From Mucidula mucida (taxonomy: Eukaryota > Basidiomycota > Agaricomycetes > Agaricales > Physalacriaceae), in the NCBI GenBank assembly GCA_015501055.1, contig JADNYV010000034.1, positions 227,386 to 291,385 of the forward strand: a stretch of DNA of 64,000 nucleotides, written 5' to 3'. The notes under the pieces were generated by a model. The model did no database searches. It was not told where the DNA came from and saw only the letters and a list, made by a program, of their open reading frames with translations. A program made the translations under genes and the position numbers. Shown one piece after another: positions 1 to 11,901 of this stretch (its first letter is position 1; every line of letters begins with the position of its first letter).

Positions 1-1
1 C

Positions 2-601
2 ATGTCGGGGCTCATCGTACTCTTCTGGTTCGTGGGCGACGGAGTTGCGTTGAGATATCTGGTACGCGTCTACCCGTCAGTGTTGTTCGCTATCCTAAGA
101 TTCACTAGGTCCTGTTCATCGGAGTGATGTCGTGTATGTATGTCTTATGGGATGTCATCGGTATGTTACTCTTCGACTGCCGTTGGTCAATCATTAAGCG
201 AGCTGCAGACGACACCATCGCGAGGAAGGTCAACTCGTCGGACGCCTCAGCATTCGCCAAGATCTGCGGATGCTTCCCATCACAAGGTACTAGTTTTTCT
301 TCTACTCAATTCTTGTCTGAAAACAATTTCGCTCGTCAGTTTGGGGCGTCATATGGCTGATCGTCGCATTCATCTTCTTCGCCGCCGGTATAATTGTTGG
401 ACTCGTTGCCTTCAAAGTTTGTGGTTTTCGCTACTACCCTACATTGTAATACTGATTCCCTACTAGCAAAGCGCTGAAGAACAGAAGGCAGATTCCCAAG
501 ACTTTTTGCCTACCCCAGGCAGCGGAGCATTGTCTATATCGCCGAGTAGTTTCGCTGTCAGTCTTACAGCTTGTGGTTTGGCGATACTTGGACTCCTGTA
601 A
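2..601 (+). CDS. 3' end of an unidentified membrane protein (partial, spliced)
   Basis: The left edge cuts a plus-strand gene. A consistent splice model has coding pieces ending near 61, then about 124-286, 340-416 and 467-601, with GT-AG introns at 287-339 and 417-466. The first piece is hydrophobic and contains FVGDG, which resembles a PQ-loop-type helix but is too short to assign. The 340-416 exon is a clear transmembrane helix starting VWGVIWLIVAF. The last exon is a polar stretch followed by a hydrophobic C-terminus ending LAILGLL and a stop at 599-601. Membrane location is inferred from hydrophobicity; the family is not recognised and the 5' part lies outside the window. Confidence 0.4.
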
Positions 602-733
602 CTAGTTCCAAGTTCGACTATACCGACTAACTTATACCATGGACTCGAGTTGTGAACTTGCCAATATTAATCGTACTTTTTACCAGTCTTGGGCAGTGTA
701 CATTCTACAACTATATAGTAGAGTATATGTGAT

Positions 734-3700
734 CTACGAGGTGCCTTGAAAAAGGAACGTTATTTTGGATGTTATCCTCGAGAAACCAATGCAGAACCCA
801 ATGAGAGCAGCTAGATCCACGAAAAGTACTCCAGCCACACCAGCCATGAAGCGCGGAGCGAACACTTTCCACACCATGAGGTGTCTCCTCAACACTGCAG
901 CGCTGACGGCACTACCAAGGAGAAGCGATGTGTAGTATAACATCATCCCAATCACAGCCAAGGTTGTTTCTCCTTTGACCTTAACGTCTAGCTCTGGTTT
1001 CGCATTCTCTCTTCCAGGTATGCTCGCCATCATTGGCGGGCGGTTCCACAGCGCAAGAAGGGGCGCAGCAAGTCCGGCCAAGAACAACGGCCCAAACGTG
1101 TTGAGTACCACAGTTATCGGAGCAAACGTATACGACGCCGTCGGTGTAAGAATGAACCCCGACTTCCACTGAATAGAGGATATCGTCGACTGGTGCCCAG
1201 TCGAAAAGAACATCTGGAGCCCGAGCAACGCAACAGGAATGACGTCGCCAAACTGCACAGGCGGAGACTGGTCTACCGCGGAGGAGGTGCGCTGCTGCAG
1301 CACAGCGGACGGCGTCGCAGAGGCAAACACCTGCTCCATGTACCGCACATCGCGCACACTGTCCATCACCTCTAAGAATGCAACAAGTGCAAGCGCTCCT
1401 AGCCCCAATACAATCTGGGCAGACAGCTGACTCGCATTATATACGAGCGCAAATGCCAAAGTCCAGAAGAGAAGATAGGACGCGCCATACGCGTTCGCAA
1501 AACCGAGGACTTTGACTTGCTTCGCCTGGCTCTTGTCGAAATGCAGACACAGCGGGATGAGATACCAAAGTGCACCCCCGACGCAAAAGATGAGGGTGAA
1601 CGAGCCTCTAGCGAGCCACGTCCGAGTCATTCGGAGAAGGGGTGTCCATCCCTCATCTCCAAGCACATTGGCCGAGTCGAGCCATTCAAGGATCCAGAAA
1701 CCTGATCCGGCGAGGAGAGCAGGTCGGAGAATGACAGGGATAAACGTCTGCGCCAGACCCAACTCGGAGCGGGATACCTTCAAAAAGTGGGTGTAAATTA
1801 TATACGGTAGCGCAAACCCGAGTGGTACTGCCAATGCTAACACCAGAAGGGGTGGAGTGGGCAGTGTCGACGATGCGTAGAACGTGACATGGCAGTATGG
1901 CTGTTGTTCCTCTCGACAGACAGTGCTGATCGCCATCAGTCTAACACAGACTGCGTAGAGGAGGGAGAATCCCAAAATGCGATAGCGTAAACGTGTAGTC
2001 GGAGCTTTTATGCCCGTCAACACGAAGGGCACTATGGAGGTCAACCCGAGATACAAGACAAGTCTATCTTCCCAAAAGGTGAACGAATTGGAAAAGAACG
2101 CGAGGGTGTGAAGGACCAAGGGTATGGGTAACCGCCAGATGGACGCCAATATGGGAGGAGGAGAGGATATCATGAGCGCCAAACTTGAGAATATGGGTGC
2201 CGCGAACAGGATACAGTCAAGGGCGTCGATACCCTCGAGCTTTTCCTCCAACCCAATGAAGAGGAGCAAGCCAACGACAGCGCCACCGGCTATCCCGCGC
2301 ATACAATTGGGAAGCTGCGATGACAGATACGCGTTCCATTCGTACTTTGCAGATGAAAGGCCCATGTAGAGCGACCAGGTAGCTATAAAGCTCACACCCA
2401 AGACAGCCAGCCCAAATGCCATACGCAAAGGATTGAATTGTGCCCAAAGCGCACGGCACGTTGAGAGTGCAACACGGTTGTAGTTGGTGAGTTTCATCAG
2501 CGTGTCCTCGGTGTTGCATTTCTTACAGAGTGTGACGTCCCAGGCGCGTTGAAGCTCGTCCCAGTATCCGTCGAGTTCCCCGCCTGATGCACTATCGCGG
2601 TACGCTTTCAGATAGTCTCTGATCTGGAATGCGTTGAGCTTCAACGCGTCCAACAATACTGTACCCTTGGTGTTTCTCCAAAAGAGCTCCGGAATGACTG
2701 TGCCGAGGTTGTTGAAGGGGATGGGAAGACCGAGAAGTAGAGAGATAGTGGGGAGGATGTCGATCTGCTGTACTGAACGATGCGGAAGTGAAGCTCTGGG
2801 AAATGTGGTATATTGAAGTAGACCGGACGGAGGGGCATCCCGCGATAGCTCGGGGCCTTTACTGTATATCCACAGCGCACTGGAGGTTTCATGTTCGCCG
2901 TCGCCGCCATGGTCTCCTGTACGGTCCATACCATGATCACCGAGGACTACGAGCAACGTCTTCTCATCTAAGAGGTCGACTACGCGTCCGAGAACGTCGT
3001 TCATCTGTTCCAGCTTGGTTTTCATACTGGGATGATCTGGACCGACTCTGTGACCGACGTGGTCTACGCCCAAAAAGTGTCCAACAAGGAAGTCAAAGGG
3101 GTTGGTGGGGTCCTCAAGCAGGGGGAATAAGTGTTTGATGACACCCTCGTCGACTGTATGCAGGTCCTCGACATTGAAGGAGTCGTAAGGGAAGGACATG
3201 GCAAACGAATCCGGAAAGACAGACATCCAAGTATCGTCGCCCATGAAGGCGGCCTACTATAGAGTTAATGTAGAAGCGAACCCGAAGAGGAAGGAACACG
3301 TACCGTCTTATTCGCCAGTCCCAGCTGTTTCATGATTGAGTCTTCCTCGATAGAGGAGGCGCCAAAGTTGTTGCCCAAATCAACAAAAGTGGGTAAAGAG
3401 CCAGTGGTGAGGCCCTTGATACGCTGCAACGTCGTTGTGGGCGGGTCTGAATATGCATTGAAGATGAACGAGTGTCGTGGCCGAGCCTTGGTGAGTTCCT
3501 GCGGCAATGTAAGGATATTGTGGTGATACGGCGACGGAGGTGACGGAGGATTGGGGGACACAAAGTCGAAGCGGAGGGCGTCAATGATGAGCACGACAGC
3601 GCGCGTGTGCGTGGCCGGCACGGTACATTCGTTGTTCGCGCATGTCGTTGTCTCCGTCAACGCCAAGCGTGTCAGCAGGAACCCGCTCGTAAACAGATAG

Positions 3701-3759
3701 ATGCCTGCCACATGCACGAATACAATCCAGGCAAGTATTGCCGATGAGTTGGAAAACAT
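734..3759 (-). CDS. GPI13: GPI ethanolamine-phosphate transferase 3 (PIG-O/GPI13 family)
   Basis: This enzyme adds ethanolamine phosphate to the third mannose of GPI anchors in the ER membrane, the step that lets the anchor be attached to protein. Two exons (3759-3304 and 3253-734) joined by one 50-nt GT-AG intron encode about 991 residues, the usual size for the family. The start at 3759 (MFSNSS) puts a signal-anchor helix first. The catalytic alkaline-phosphatase-like domain follows, with VVLIIDALRFDFV, FMGDDTW right after the intron, VDHVGHRVG and LGDHGMD carrying metal-binding Asp and His residues. The C-terminal two thirds is a run of hydrophobic segments. In-frame ATGs up to 3999 exist but would overlap the divergent neighbour. 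The frame is intact, unlike many genes in this window. Confidence 0.92.
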
Positions 3760-3850
3760 GAGAGAGGGAGAGGATGCCGAATTCGGTAGTAGATGTCGGG
3801 CATTACCATATTGAGTCGATCGTGCTCTTTCCCTCTTCCTCATCATTTCC
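3760..3850. promoter_or_regulatory. Divergent intergenic region between GPI13-like and GH5 genes
   Basis: Only about 91 bp separate the two proposed start codons, so both promoters must overlap here or extend into the neighbouring coding sequences. Runs of CTTTCCCTCTTCCTCATC lie just before the GH5 start, typical of pyrimidine-rich fungal promoters. Both genes act on glycolipids, which makes co-regulation possible but unproven. Confidence 0.4.
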
Positions 3851-6830
3851 ATGTCGGCCGACCTCCCTCGCTCAGATTCCGAGGCGTCTTTCATCATCGT
3901 CGACGACAATGAACAGAATAATGGCGTCAGGTCGCGTGTGCCCTCCCTGAACGCGACCAGTAGCGAAGAAGAGAGCATACCAGCTCGCGAAGCTACCATC
4001 CACCCGTCGTTATCGTCGTCGTATAGAGCGGGGTCTTCATCATCCTATGCTCATGACTGGTCCTCTATCGGAACCGGCGGTGCTCTACGTCTTCATGGTC
4101 GCCATTTCGTCGACAAGTACGGTCGAGTATGTGGATTGAGGGGGGTAAACTTTTCTGGGTCGTCCAAGTCGTGCGTAATACAGTACTTCACCAGTCCTCA
4201 ACAAGACTGAGAGACCAAAGACCCACCAATCACGACCACGATGTGTTTCCCGCTGACCACGAGACCGTCACCTTTGTCGGACGTCCATTTCCGCTCGAGG
4301 AAGCACATGAGCATTTCAGTCGGCTGCGTAGATGGGGATTCTCATTCAGTGCGCATTCTTTTGGTATGCTGAAACTCGATGGACTAAAGCTTTACTAGTA
4401 CGTTTCCTCGTAATGTGGGAGGCAGTCGAGCATGCAGGTCTGTAAGTAGTTTTCCCATAACACGTATCTTCGTAATGCTAATTATAAACAGCGGCATATA
4501 CGATACAGAATATTTAGACTACATCCGGAGCCTACTGTCCATACTTCCACAGTACGGGATGATTGCTTTCGTCGCCCTTCACCAAGATGTCTGGTCGCGA
4601 TACGCAGGCGGATCGGGTGCGCCGGCTTGGACCCTTCAGGCCATGGGATTCGATCTCCATAAACTAGAGGAGACAGGCGCTGCCTGGCTGAAGGGCGTTA
4701 AAGGTGGAGGACACGTAGAAGCAGAGCGAGGACTCTGGCCTTGCGGATACCAGAAACTTGCTGCTGCGACCATGGCGTGAGTAACATATTCTCCGATATG
4801 GTCTGACACTTATCTATTCAATCTCAGGACATTGTTCTGGGGCGGAGATGCGTTTGCACCCAAGCTTCAGCTCAAGAACAAGCACGGGGACGAGGTTTCG
4901 GCACAGCAATTCCTCCAGGATGCATTTTTAGATATGTTCGAGGTTTTAGCGCGCGCAGTTGGCGACTTGGAAGGTGTTATCGGGTTTGAGGTTGGTCTAT
5001 CCTGGTTCCTGAATGACAATATCTTAACACGTCGCTTAGATGATGAATGAACCACATAGAGGATATATTGATTTACAGTCCTTACATCTCTTTGATTATA
5101 ATACGGATCTTCACCTTGGGGTTATACGTGAGTGACGCCTCTTTTCTTTCTCTGTATGCATCTAGAAGACGCGCTCTGTAGCCACCGCTTTCGAATCCTT
5201 CCAGTTGGGTGCCGGCCATCCAACGGAGGTAGCTGTATGGACGCGATCGTGGCCTATGCCTACGCGTAAGACTGGTCAATGTCTATTGAACCCAGAGGCA
5301 GCTAAGGTCTGGCGTGAGGATGGACCCTCACGAGGTGCATGCATATGGGAGATGCATGGTGTATGGGGATGGGATAACTCGAAGAAGGAGGCTGTCGCTC
5401 TTCGCGAGAGCTACTTTATAAACCATCCGATGGACGGGCATAAGGTTTGATGCCTCATTTTTCTGCATTATGAGCTCTTGGCTGAACTATACCATTAGAT
5501 TGATTGGTATATAGACTTTTTCTACCCCTTCATTCGCAAGTGGGAGACGCGTGTGCGTTCCGCTGTTTCTCCAGAGAAGTTCCTCTTTATTGAAGCCATA
5601 CCGAATGAGGTCCGATCTTACCTCCTCACCGTGAATCGTATTTTGACATATCATAGTTCTGTCCTACGTCTTTCACACCTGATCGACAATTGTCCAATAT
5701 GGTATACGCGCCACACTGGTATGATTTAAATGGTCTTTTCCAGAAGGCTTTCGGAGACTTCACCGTAACGTTCAAGGTTTATCGAGGGCAAGTGGAGAGC
5801 GATTTATTTGTCCATGCGGTGTATAACTTTCATCGTAGGGAATGTTCCCTTTGAAAGCTTTCTACTGGGGACAGAAGGGCGCCCGAGACAATTTTTCTTT
5901 GCAGATGCGCAACATTGTCGAACATGCGTACAAGTCGTTGGGCGAGAAACCAGTCATTATTGGGGAATGTGGAGTTCCTATGGATCTACAGTATGTGTAT
6001 AACTCGTCTTCGAATGCGCTATTCTAACTATCCTTTAGTCGCGGAGAAGCTTTCCAAACGGATGATTTCGTTTGGCAATCTAGGATGATGGACGCAATGA
6101 TTACAGGACTTGAACGTTCGTTGATTGGTATACGTACGACTTCCTTTTTATCCTTGTTTATCTGCTGACTCTGACTTACAGCTTGTGGAACTACAATCCC
6201 TCCAATGACGACGAGCGCGGCGATGACTGGAACGGGGAGAACTTTTCTTGGTTTAGTCGCCGACGTGCTCTTCCACCCTTCCTGCTCTACCATGACCAGG
6301 ACTCTATTTCCCTAGATCATGGAGGCCGAATCCTGGAGTCTGTTGTACGTCCATACCCTGCCAAGACTGCTGGTATCCCGACAAAGTTTGAATACGAAGT
6401 CACCACGGGCACTTTCGCGTTTGAATGGGTCAATGCCGATTCGTCGTCGTCATCAAAGGAGTCGGGCAGCGTAAGCGTTTCGACGCCACCCCTCACGGGG
6501 CATCCAGAGGTCACGGCGTGGGAGACAGAGGTTTTCGTACCGTCGATGATCACGCAGGACAGGAAGGTCATTGTCAGAGGACTGGAGAAGGAAGACTCAT
6601 TTGTGCATGATGAAAAGCGGCAGACGCTCTTCATCGTGGTGAGGGATAGGACTCCGGGCAAGAGGCACCGTGTGCAGGTGTCATTGAGCCCGCCGCTCAC
6701 ACCGCCGTTTGAGGTTAATGATTTCTGGTCAGATCATAGGCACCGTATAATCTCACTCACTGGGCTGCTGATGAGTGGGTGGCGTGGTGGATTTACATTG
6801 TTTCGCTGCGCACTAGTTAGATGTTTGTGA
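3851..6830 (+). CDS. GH5 glycosidase, endoglycoceramidase/steryl-glucosidase-like (EGCrP type)
   Basis: Likely hydrolyses glucosylceramide or ergosteryl glucoside, as the fungal EGCrP1/EGCrP2 enzymes do. A 12-exon model fits: 3851-4170, 4221-4348, 4399-4441, 4492-4776, 4828-4990, 5040-5127, 5182-5444, 5499-5609, 5657-5791, 5839-5990, 6039-6127 and about 6182-6830. Landmarks in order are LRGVNFSG, FVGRPFPLEEAHEHF, ALHQDVWSR, GVIGFEMMNEP (acid/base Glu), NMVYAPHWYD, IIGECGVP (nucleophile Glu) and LWNYNPSNDDERGDDWNGE. A C-terminal beta-type domain ends at a stop at 6828-6830. The last junction is odd: the only GT donors near 6128 leave phase 1, whereas LWNYNP needs phase 2, so one base seems missing or splicing is non-canonical there. 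Confidence 0.88.
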
Positions 6831-7410
6831 CTTGGTACTGTGAACGGACTGGCGGAATTTCTTTGGAATCTAACTTATGATTACATTCTTTACTCCAATA
6901 CTTCTTCATGCTCTTCTGTGAAGATCGCTCGCCAGATCCCAACATGCCCTGGACATGCCGATTCCGATCTGGGTGGAGGCAAAAAGTGGAGGCCGGCCCC
7001 CTGATCAAGATCTAACTTGATTTGGTTCCTTCACCTTGTGGTCTCCAATGTCTTTTCAAGCTTGTCGCACGGGAGGCGTTGATTGCCAAGCGCGCGTGGA
7101 CAGTCGCGCTTGTCAAATGGCCGGCATGGGCGATAGACATGACAACGACATTGTTTTTCCAGAATCCGGACCATTCATCTTTGACGCCCCTTCAGTCCAT
7201 TCAGTACCTAAGTACTTATTGCTTCCGGTGGAGCCTTGTCCCTCATACCTCATGTCCCTCTTCCATTGATATAGCAGGACTTTCGGTGGCTGGTTTTCTG
7301 CGGGACCCACCGTTCACTGGCGAAGTTCGATATCAGACTGCCATCATCATATCCGCAAACTCGACGGGAATTGCCATCCCCCCTTCAATTGGCCGCTTAA
7401 CACTTCTGGG
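6831..7410. other. Intergenic stretch
   Basis: About 580 bp between the GH5 stop and the next recognisable exon. I see no conserved coding signal. Open frames here carry no recognisable motif, and an unrecognised 5' exon of the DUF6533 gene could lie in it. Confidence 0.4.
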
Positions 7411-8965
7411 ATGGCGCTATATGCCGCCTACACGTCTCTGGCCTTTTTCACGTTGCTGGTTGGTTTGCCGTTCCCCGTTTTGCGTGGAAAAAAGTCAGTC
7501 CTTTGACGTCGGTTTCGCAGGTGTATGACTATGTGTGTACATTGGAGCAAGAGGTGCTTCCCCACATGCCATTGCTTTCACGTCAACTGAATCTGTCACT
7601 GTCAGGTGGAGTACATATGGCCCAACATCCTTACCCTTCGGTCCATGCTGTTCCTCATCAATCGCTATATGCCATTCGTGGACGGGCTCATGATACTACA
7701 CCGTACGCGTCTACTATTTCCTCTCGGCGCCGTGATAAAGGAGATTGGGCAGTGGATTTCGCGACCAATCAAACAGTATACGTGCGTCTCAAAGAGAATC
7801 TTTCTGGACTCAGAGCGCCCAATTGACGCGCCCTCATTGTAGGCATGTCGCACCAAATTCGCTGCCCTTACATGGCTTACGACGCTCGGCATCTTACATT
7901 CGGAAGGTTAGTCAATCGTGGAGCTCTTGCTGAGCAAATATTCATGACTGGGGTAGTCATCTTGACGTTACAAACATGGGCGTTGTGGGAGGACATGCGA
8001 ATACCACGTAGGATCTTCGCTCTTGTCGGCGTTGTGCGTTTTGCCCTCAAAGAACCTATTCCCCTTGCTGAGCGTTTCATAGTCTGTAGGGATAAGCTGT
8101 TTAGCTCTCATTCAATTGAGGATATCCACTATCCAATGTGCGTTGCATACTACTGCTTAGGTGTTTTTGATAATCTAGCGTTCCGTCGACTCTAGTCAGT
8201 GTGGATCCTGACACCACGATGTGCAAGTTTCGCTCAGGCGATCCGATTATGATTGTGCCCTATGCAATTTTGTGCTTTTATGACAGAGGTAATTGATTCC
8301 TTCTTCCATCGTTAATCGTTCCTTTTACGCTTGTAGTTCTGGACGTTATGACCTGGATCAGCTTTATACGGCGGCGTAACTCTTGTGCGTGGGTACGGGA
8401 ACTGCATAAAACTAGTTTGTACCTCCCCTTGCTATCTAACATAATTCTGACGCGCCCTTTGGAAGCTCTTACACTCTACTCCATCTTGTTTGGTATGACT
8501 ACGCCTTTCCTGCCGTACCCAAGATTGTTGACCTTCAAAGTATGTACAATCCTGAACCTTACTATGGCAGCAATAACGAATGGAAGCGTGAGTTCTTGAC
8601 TTAGCACACCCTATTCGTTTTGAACTAACCGTTCCTACAGATGCGAGTGTTCGCCACGTATGACTTTCTTTGATCCACGGCATGCAGAGACTGACCTAGA
8701 TTATTCAAGTCCTCTGCGCTCCATAATGTCCCTCCTCTGCAACCGAGTTCTCTTTCAGCTTATCCGACAGACGCCGGGGGATGACATGTTGTCAAGGGGG
8801 AGCACGCCCGTACTATCTACAGTGTTCTACGACTCGGGGGCCAACTCCCTGCGGTTCTCGTTACCCCAGAGCGCGAGGGGATCGACTTTATCGATAATTC
8901 CGGACGCGCCCAGGATGCGCCGTAGTATTAGCACGTCGAAACTTTCCATTCGCCAGGAAGTATGA
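7411..8965 (+). CDS. DUF6533-type multi-pass membrane protein (exon model incomplete)
   Basis: A lineage-expanded Agaricomycete membrane protein of unknown function. Small exons are 7411-7458 (hydrophobic start MALYAAYTSLAFFTLL), 7521-7553 (VYDYVCTLEQE) and 7606-7702 (VEYIW...NRYMPF), which together give the DUF6533 signature YDYxxTxxxEVEYIW. Further hydrophobic exons contain ALTWLTTLGI, FMTGVVILTLQTWALW (family pattern LRTYALW), LDVMTWISFIRRR and, near the end, LRSIMSLLCNRVLFQL. The stop is at 8963-8965. Between 7860 and 7940 the conserved residues change frame without a usable intron, so this copy may be disrupted or the sequence may lack a base. Family membership is well supported; the exact model is not. 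Confidence 0.65.
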
Positions 8966-9433
8966 GTCGCGGACTGTTGAGGTATGGCAACATCCTGTCA
9001 TGGGCATTGTAATAATCCTATTCCTCAGACGCGATTTTACGCGGAGGATACTCCTCCACAGGAACTCCGAGGTGCAGTCCATGACGTCTGTAGGCGCGTG
9101 CATGGACGGGTACACTATCGTGGAGAATTGCGATCCACCTAGATGCATCTAGAGGACGAAAAGGATCCAGAGAACTCCCTATCGCACTCGTTTGAATCGA
9201 TGCGAGGCATCACACATCATTCGTTTTAAGACAATGTTGTAGCGTACATGTACATATAGACCAATTTTGAGAAGCCTGGCTACCACCGACGTCAGAGGGG
9301 GGTGGATCGCCATGGTCTCTTTATACCAACCGTCAAGTGTCAACTTGCATGAAAGGTATCAGTGATCTATTCCATTTACAACGCTTAACAACGCATAAGT
9401 TAAACACTACAGAGAAGATGATAAAGCATCATG
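8966..9433. other. Intergenic stretch
   Basis: No coding signal, RNA gene or repeat was recognised here by eye. Confidence 0.35.
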
Positions 9434-10684
9434 TTATGTGTCTACGCTCATGGCAATCATTACTCCCTTGTCATTACAGAACAGGGCGACGTCGTCAGCT
9501 ACCTGTTTCTTGATACTGCCCAACCCCTCTCCTCTCGGACATTGTACAGTTCCATATCCCATGTAAAAGTTGCGCGCCGACCCAACAACTTGCGGAATAT
9601 TAGTGCGCCCCCAGTGAAAAATCAAACGGCATTTGCGTCAACTCTTCAACAAGTTTTTCGGAGCAACTTCCTCGGGATCCTCCGCGGTTTCGGGATCATC
9701 ATCCTGCACCTTTCTTCCGAAAACTTCGAAAATGTGTGCATGTCTCTGACGTTGGGGAAGTATGTCGAAGCTTTGCCCACGCCGCTGCTTGACGGGCGAC
9801 CATGAACCATGGTCCTGCCACCGCCAGTAACACCATCTTCCGTGAGAGAATGCGTATCAGTTCGGGCTGTGAACGGCCGTACCGAGAGGTGTGAACAGAG
9901 TGGTTGGAGGAGGGCTTGCTTCTCTACTTGCCCCTGGCCTTGTAGAGATCCGCCTCAACTGACGAGCGCCGTATCGAGAATTCGGAACTTGAAGATACGA
10001 CGCCCGATAGAGCTGCGTTTTGGGATCCCAATGGTAGATGTACTGGCGAGAGATGGCCCGCTTCAGTTCTGCGAATACGATGGCCACGAATTCGTAGTGG
10101 TTGCCCGGCAGGATCAATTGGCAAGGTCAGGAATCAATTCCTTAATCTCTCCTTTTTTGCCGCGCACTGAGCACTCCAGGTTGACGACTCTTCGTTGTCT
10201 GTGTCGCTCTTGAATCGCCAGACTGTAAATTGGGACTTGGTGAGCAGCTGCCCGTTATCATCTTGGACGAAAGTTCCGAGAACTCGAGGTTCCGGATATT
10301 CAGGTCGAAGGAAGACGCGTTCGCGATATCACGGTCGATCTTGTTCCATTCGGATTGAGTGAGCAGGGGGGATATCTAAAATGGCCTCAGTCGAAGCCAT
10401 CGGCCGCTTAGAAACATGGACAGCACCCACTTTACTCATGATCGGAGCTTTGAGGCAAAACCGGAAGATCTACATGAGCGTGAGCGTGAACATTAACAAA
10501 GCAGGCTTGCAAAATCATTGCCACATACAACTTCGCCGTTGATGTGTTCCAGGGTAGTATTATGAGAAGAAGATAATTGGTGGAAGAGGAGTGAGTGACT
10601 TACCGCCCGGGCACCATCCGCAAGAGGACCCGGTGCCATGCTTTGTAAAGTGGTATTTGGATAGTCGTTATAGAAGGACTCCAT
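9434..10684 (-). pseudogene. Decayed copy of an uncharacterised gene family (partner of 22579-23905)
   Basis: The minus strand starts MESFYNDYP at 10684. A GTAAGT intron is followed by LEHINGEVV, then SEWxKIDRDIxNASSFDLNIRNLE near 10330, LKRAISRQ...YHWDPKT near 10040, and a C-terminal stretch with DDVALFCND...MIAMSVD ending near 9434. All these blocks occur in the same order in the plus-strand gene at 22579-23905. Here the frame breaks several times: a stop follows LIPDLAN near 10123, and the HWDPKT block is in another frame from its neighbours. I know no named domain in the family. It lies immediately downstream, on the same strand, of copy A of the other repeated family. Confidence 0.6.
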
Positions 10685-10899
10685 AGCTGAGCGCTATCCG
10701 ACTTTTGGCAAGGTATAAGGCGATTATGAGAGGTCGAAGCTATGATGTTGTCAATGTCTGGAGGACAAGGATGTGGAGAGCAGAAACACGATGGTCGGCA
10801 ACAAGCTCTGTGCCTCGCCTTGCAGATAGATGGAGATGAAGAAGTTCGCAGCAAAAAAAAACGATCCGCACTTGCAGCCTTGCTTGCTTCCTAAGCCAC

Positions 10900-11800
10900 G
10901 GGCCAGTTTTCATTTATCACAGATTGGGAATGAGTATTGGCTAAGCGATTCAGGTGGGATGCCAACAGCGTACGGATACTTCGGTGGAAATCTATCCAGA
11001 TGCGGTAGTTCGTGCATCATTTTCAATGAGAATACCTGGAGCTTCAACGATTCAACACCTAACTTGGAGTATGTAGGGGCAAATCTGGCGATCAAACATT
11101 TCATGAAAATAGTCTTTTGGAAAAATGAACGTAGATATAGGGAATGCAAAGGGAGGTAGTTCCAGTCAGTACAGTCCCGAATCAGTCCCACTCTGTCATC
11201 GCTCATTAGATAAGTAGAAGAAAGAGGCTGCGGTGCGAACTCACTGTAAATATCATCATAACTGACCCAGCACGCGGGCTGAAGACCCAGCAGCTTTTCA
11301 GGCTCCCTAAGCTTCTCCGCAGGAAGGCCACGCTCGCTCACTGTGCAGACGGGGGCACGAGCGCGGCAAAGTGCAAAGTAAAATATTCCAAATTGTGATC
11401 CTCCGGGATATCAGCCGCCTTGGCGAACTCGGATATGCGTAGCTTATCAATGCCCGCGCCTATCTTGTCGGCAGCATCATCGAGGTCAAGGAAGCCCAAT
11501 GCCTGACATTGCTGTTCGTCAATGCGATACCCATACATCACGAGCCCGCAATGAGATAATTCTGAAGGAATGGGGGGCGGGTCCACGAGCTTAACATCCG
11601 GCCTAGGAGATGAACAGCGTAGCATACTCACTCTGGTGACGGGTATCGAAGGGCGCTATTTCGCGGTTTGACTTCGGTCGTGGATTTCACCGTGTACTTC
11701 ACAGTGGGGTGTGGCTTATAAGGTAAGCTGACAATTAATTAAGGAAAAAAGATAAAATATCAGATACAAGGCGCACCTTTCCGAGGTGAACAGCATGCCA
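10900..11800 (-). pseudogene. PEVKPR/SFDDVS-family copy A (frame-broken)
   Basis: One of at least eight copies of an uncharacterised family in this window. Reading the minus strand, an exon with EVKPRNSALRYPSPE lies near 11700-11640, then an intron, then DVKLVDPPPIPSELS...GLVMYGYRIDEQQC from about 11615, and SERGLPAEKL...LGLQPACWVSYDDI to about 11250. Compared with copy D, one base is missing in the NLEYF...ALC stretch near 11390, which shifts the frame and creates a stop. The PASGGK exon expected upstream is absent: similarity to copy B stops near 11795. Copies A and B share upstream non-coding sequence and face each other in inverted orientation. Function unknown. Confidence 0.65.
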
Positions 11801-11901
11801 GCTAACAGAGCGAATCTTGTGATGGTTGGAAGGAAAGGGTGTTCAACCCACGTGACTTTTCCGCATCGCCAAGGTAGTTTTCACTTGGGGTTCCTCTCAC
11901 C

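Noticed and set aside
981..2519. Alternative frames overlapping the GPI13-like gene
   Set aside because: They are short, lack motifs, and overlap a long intact conserved reading frame.
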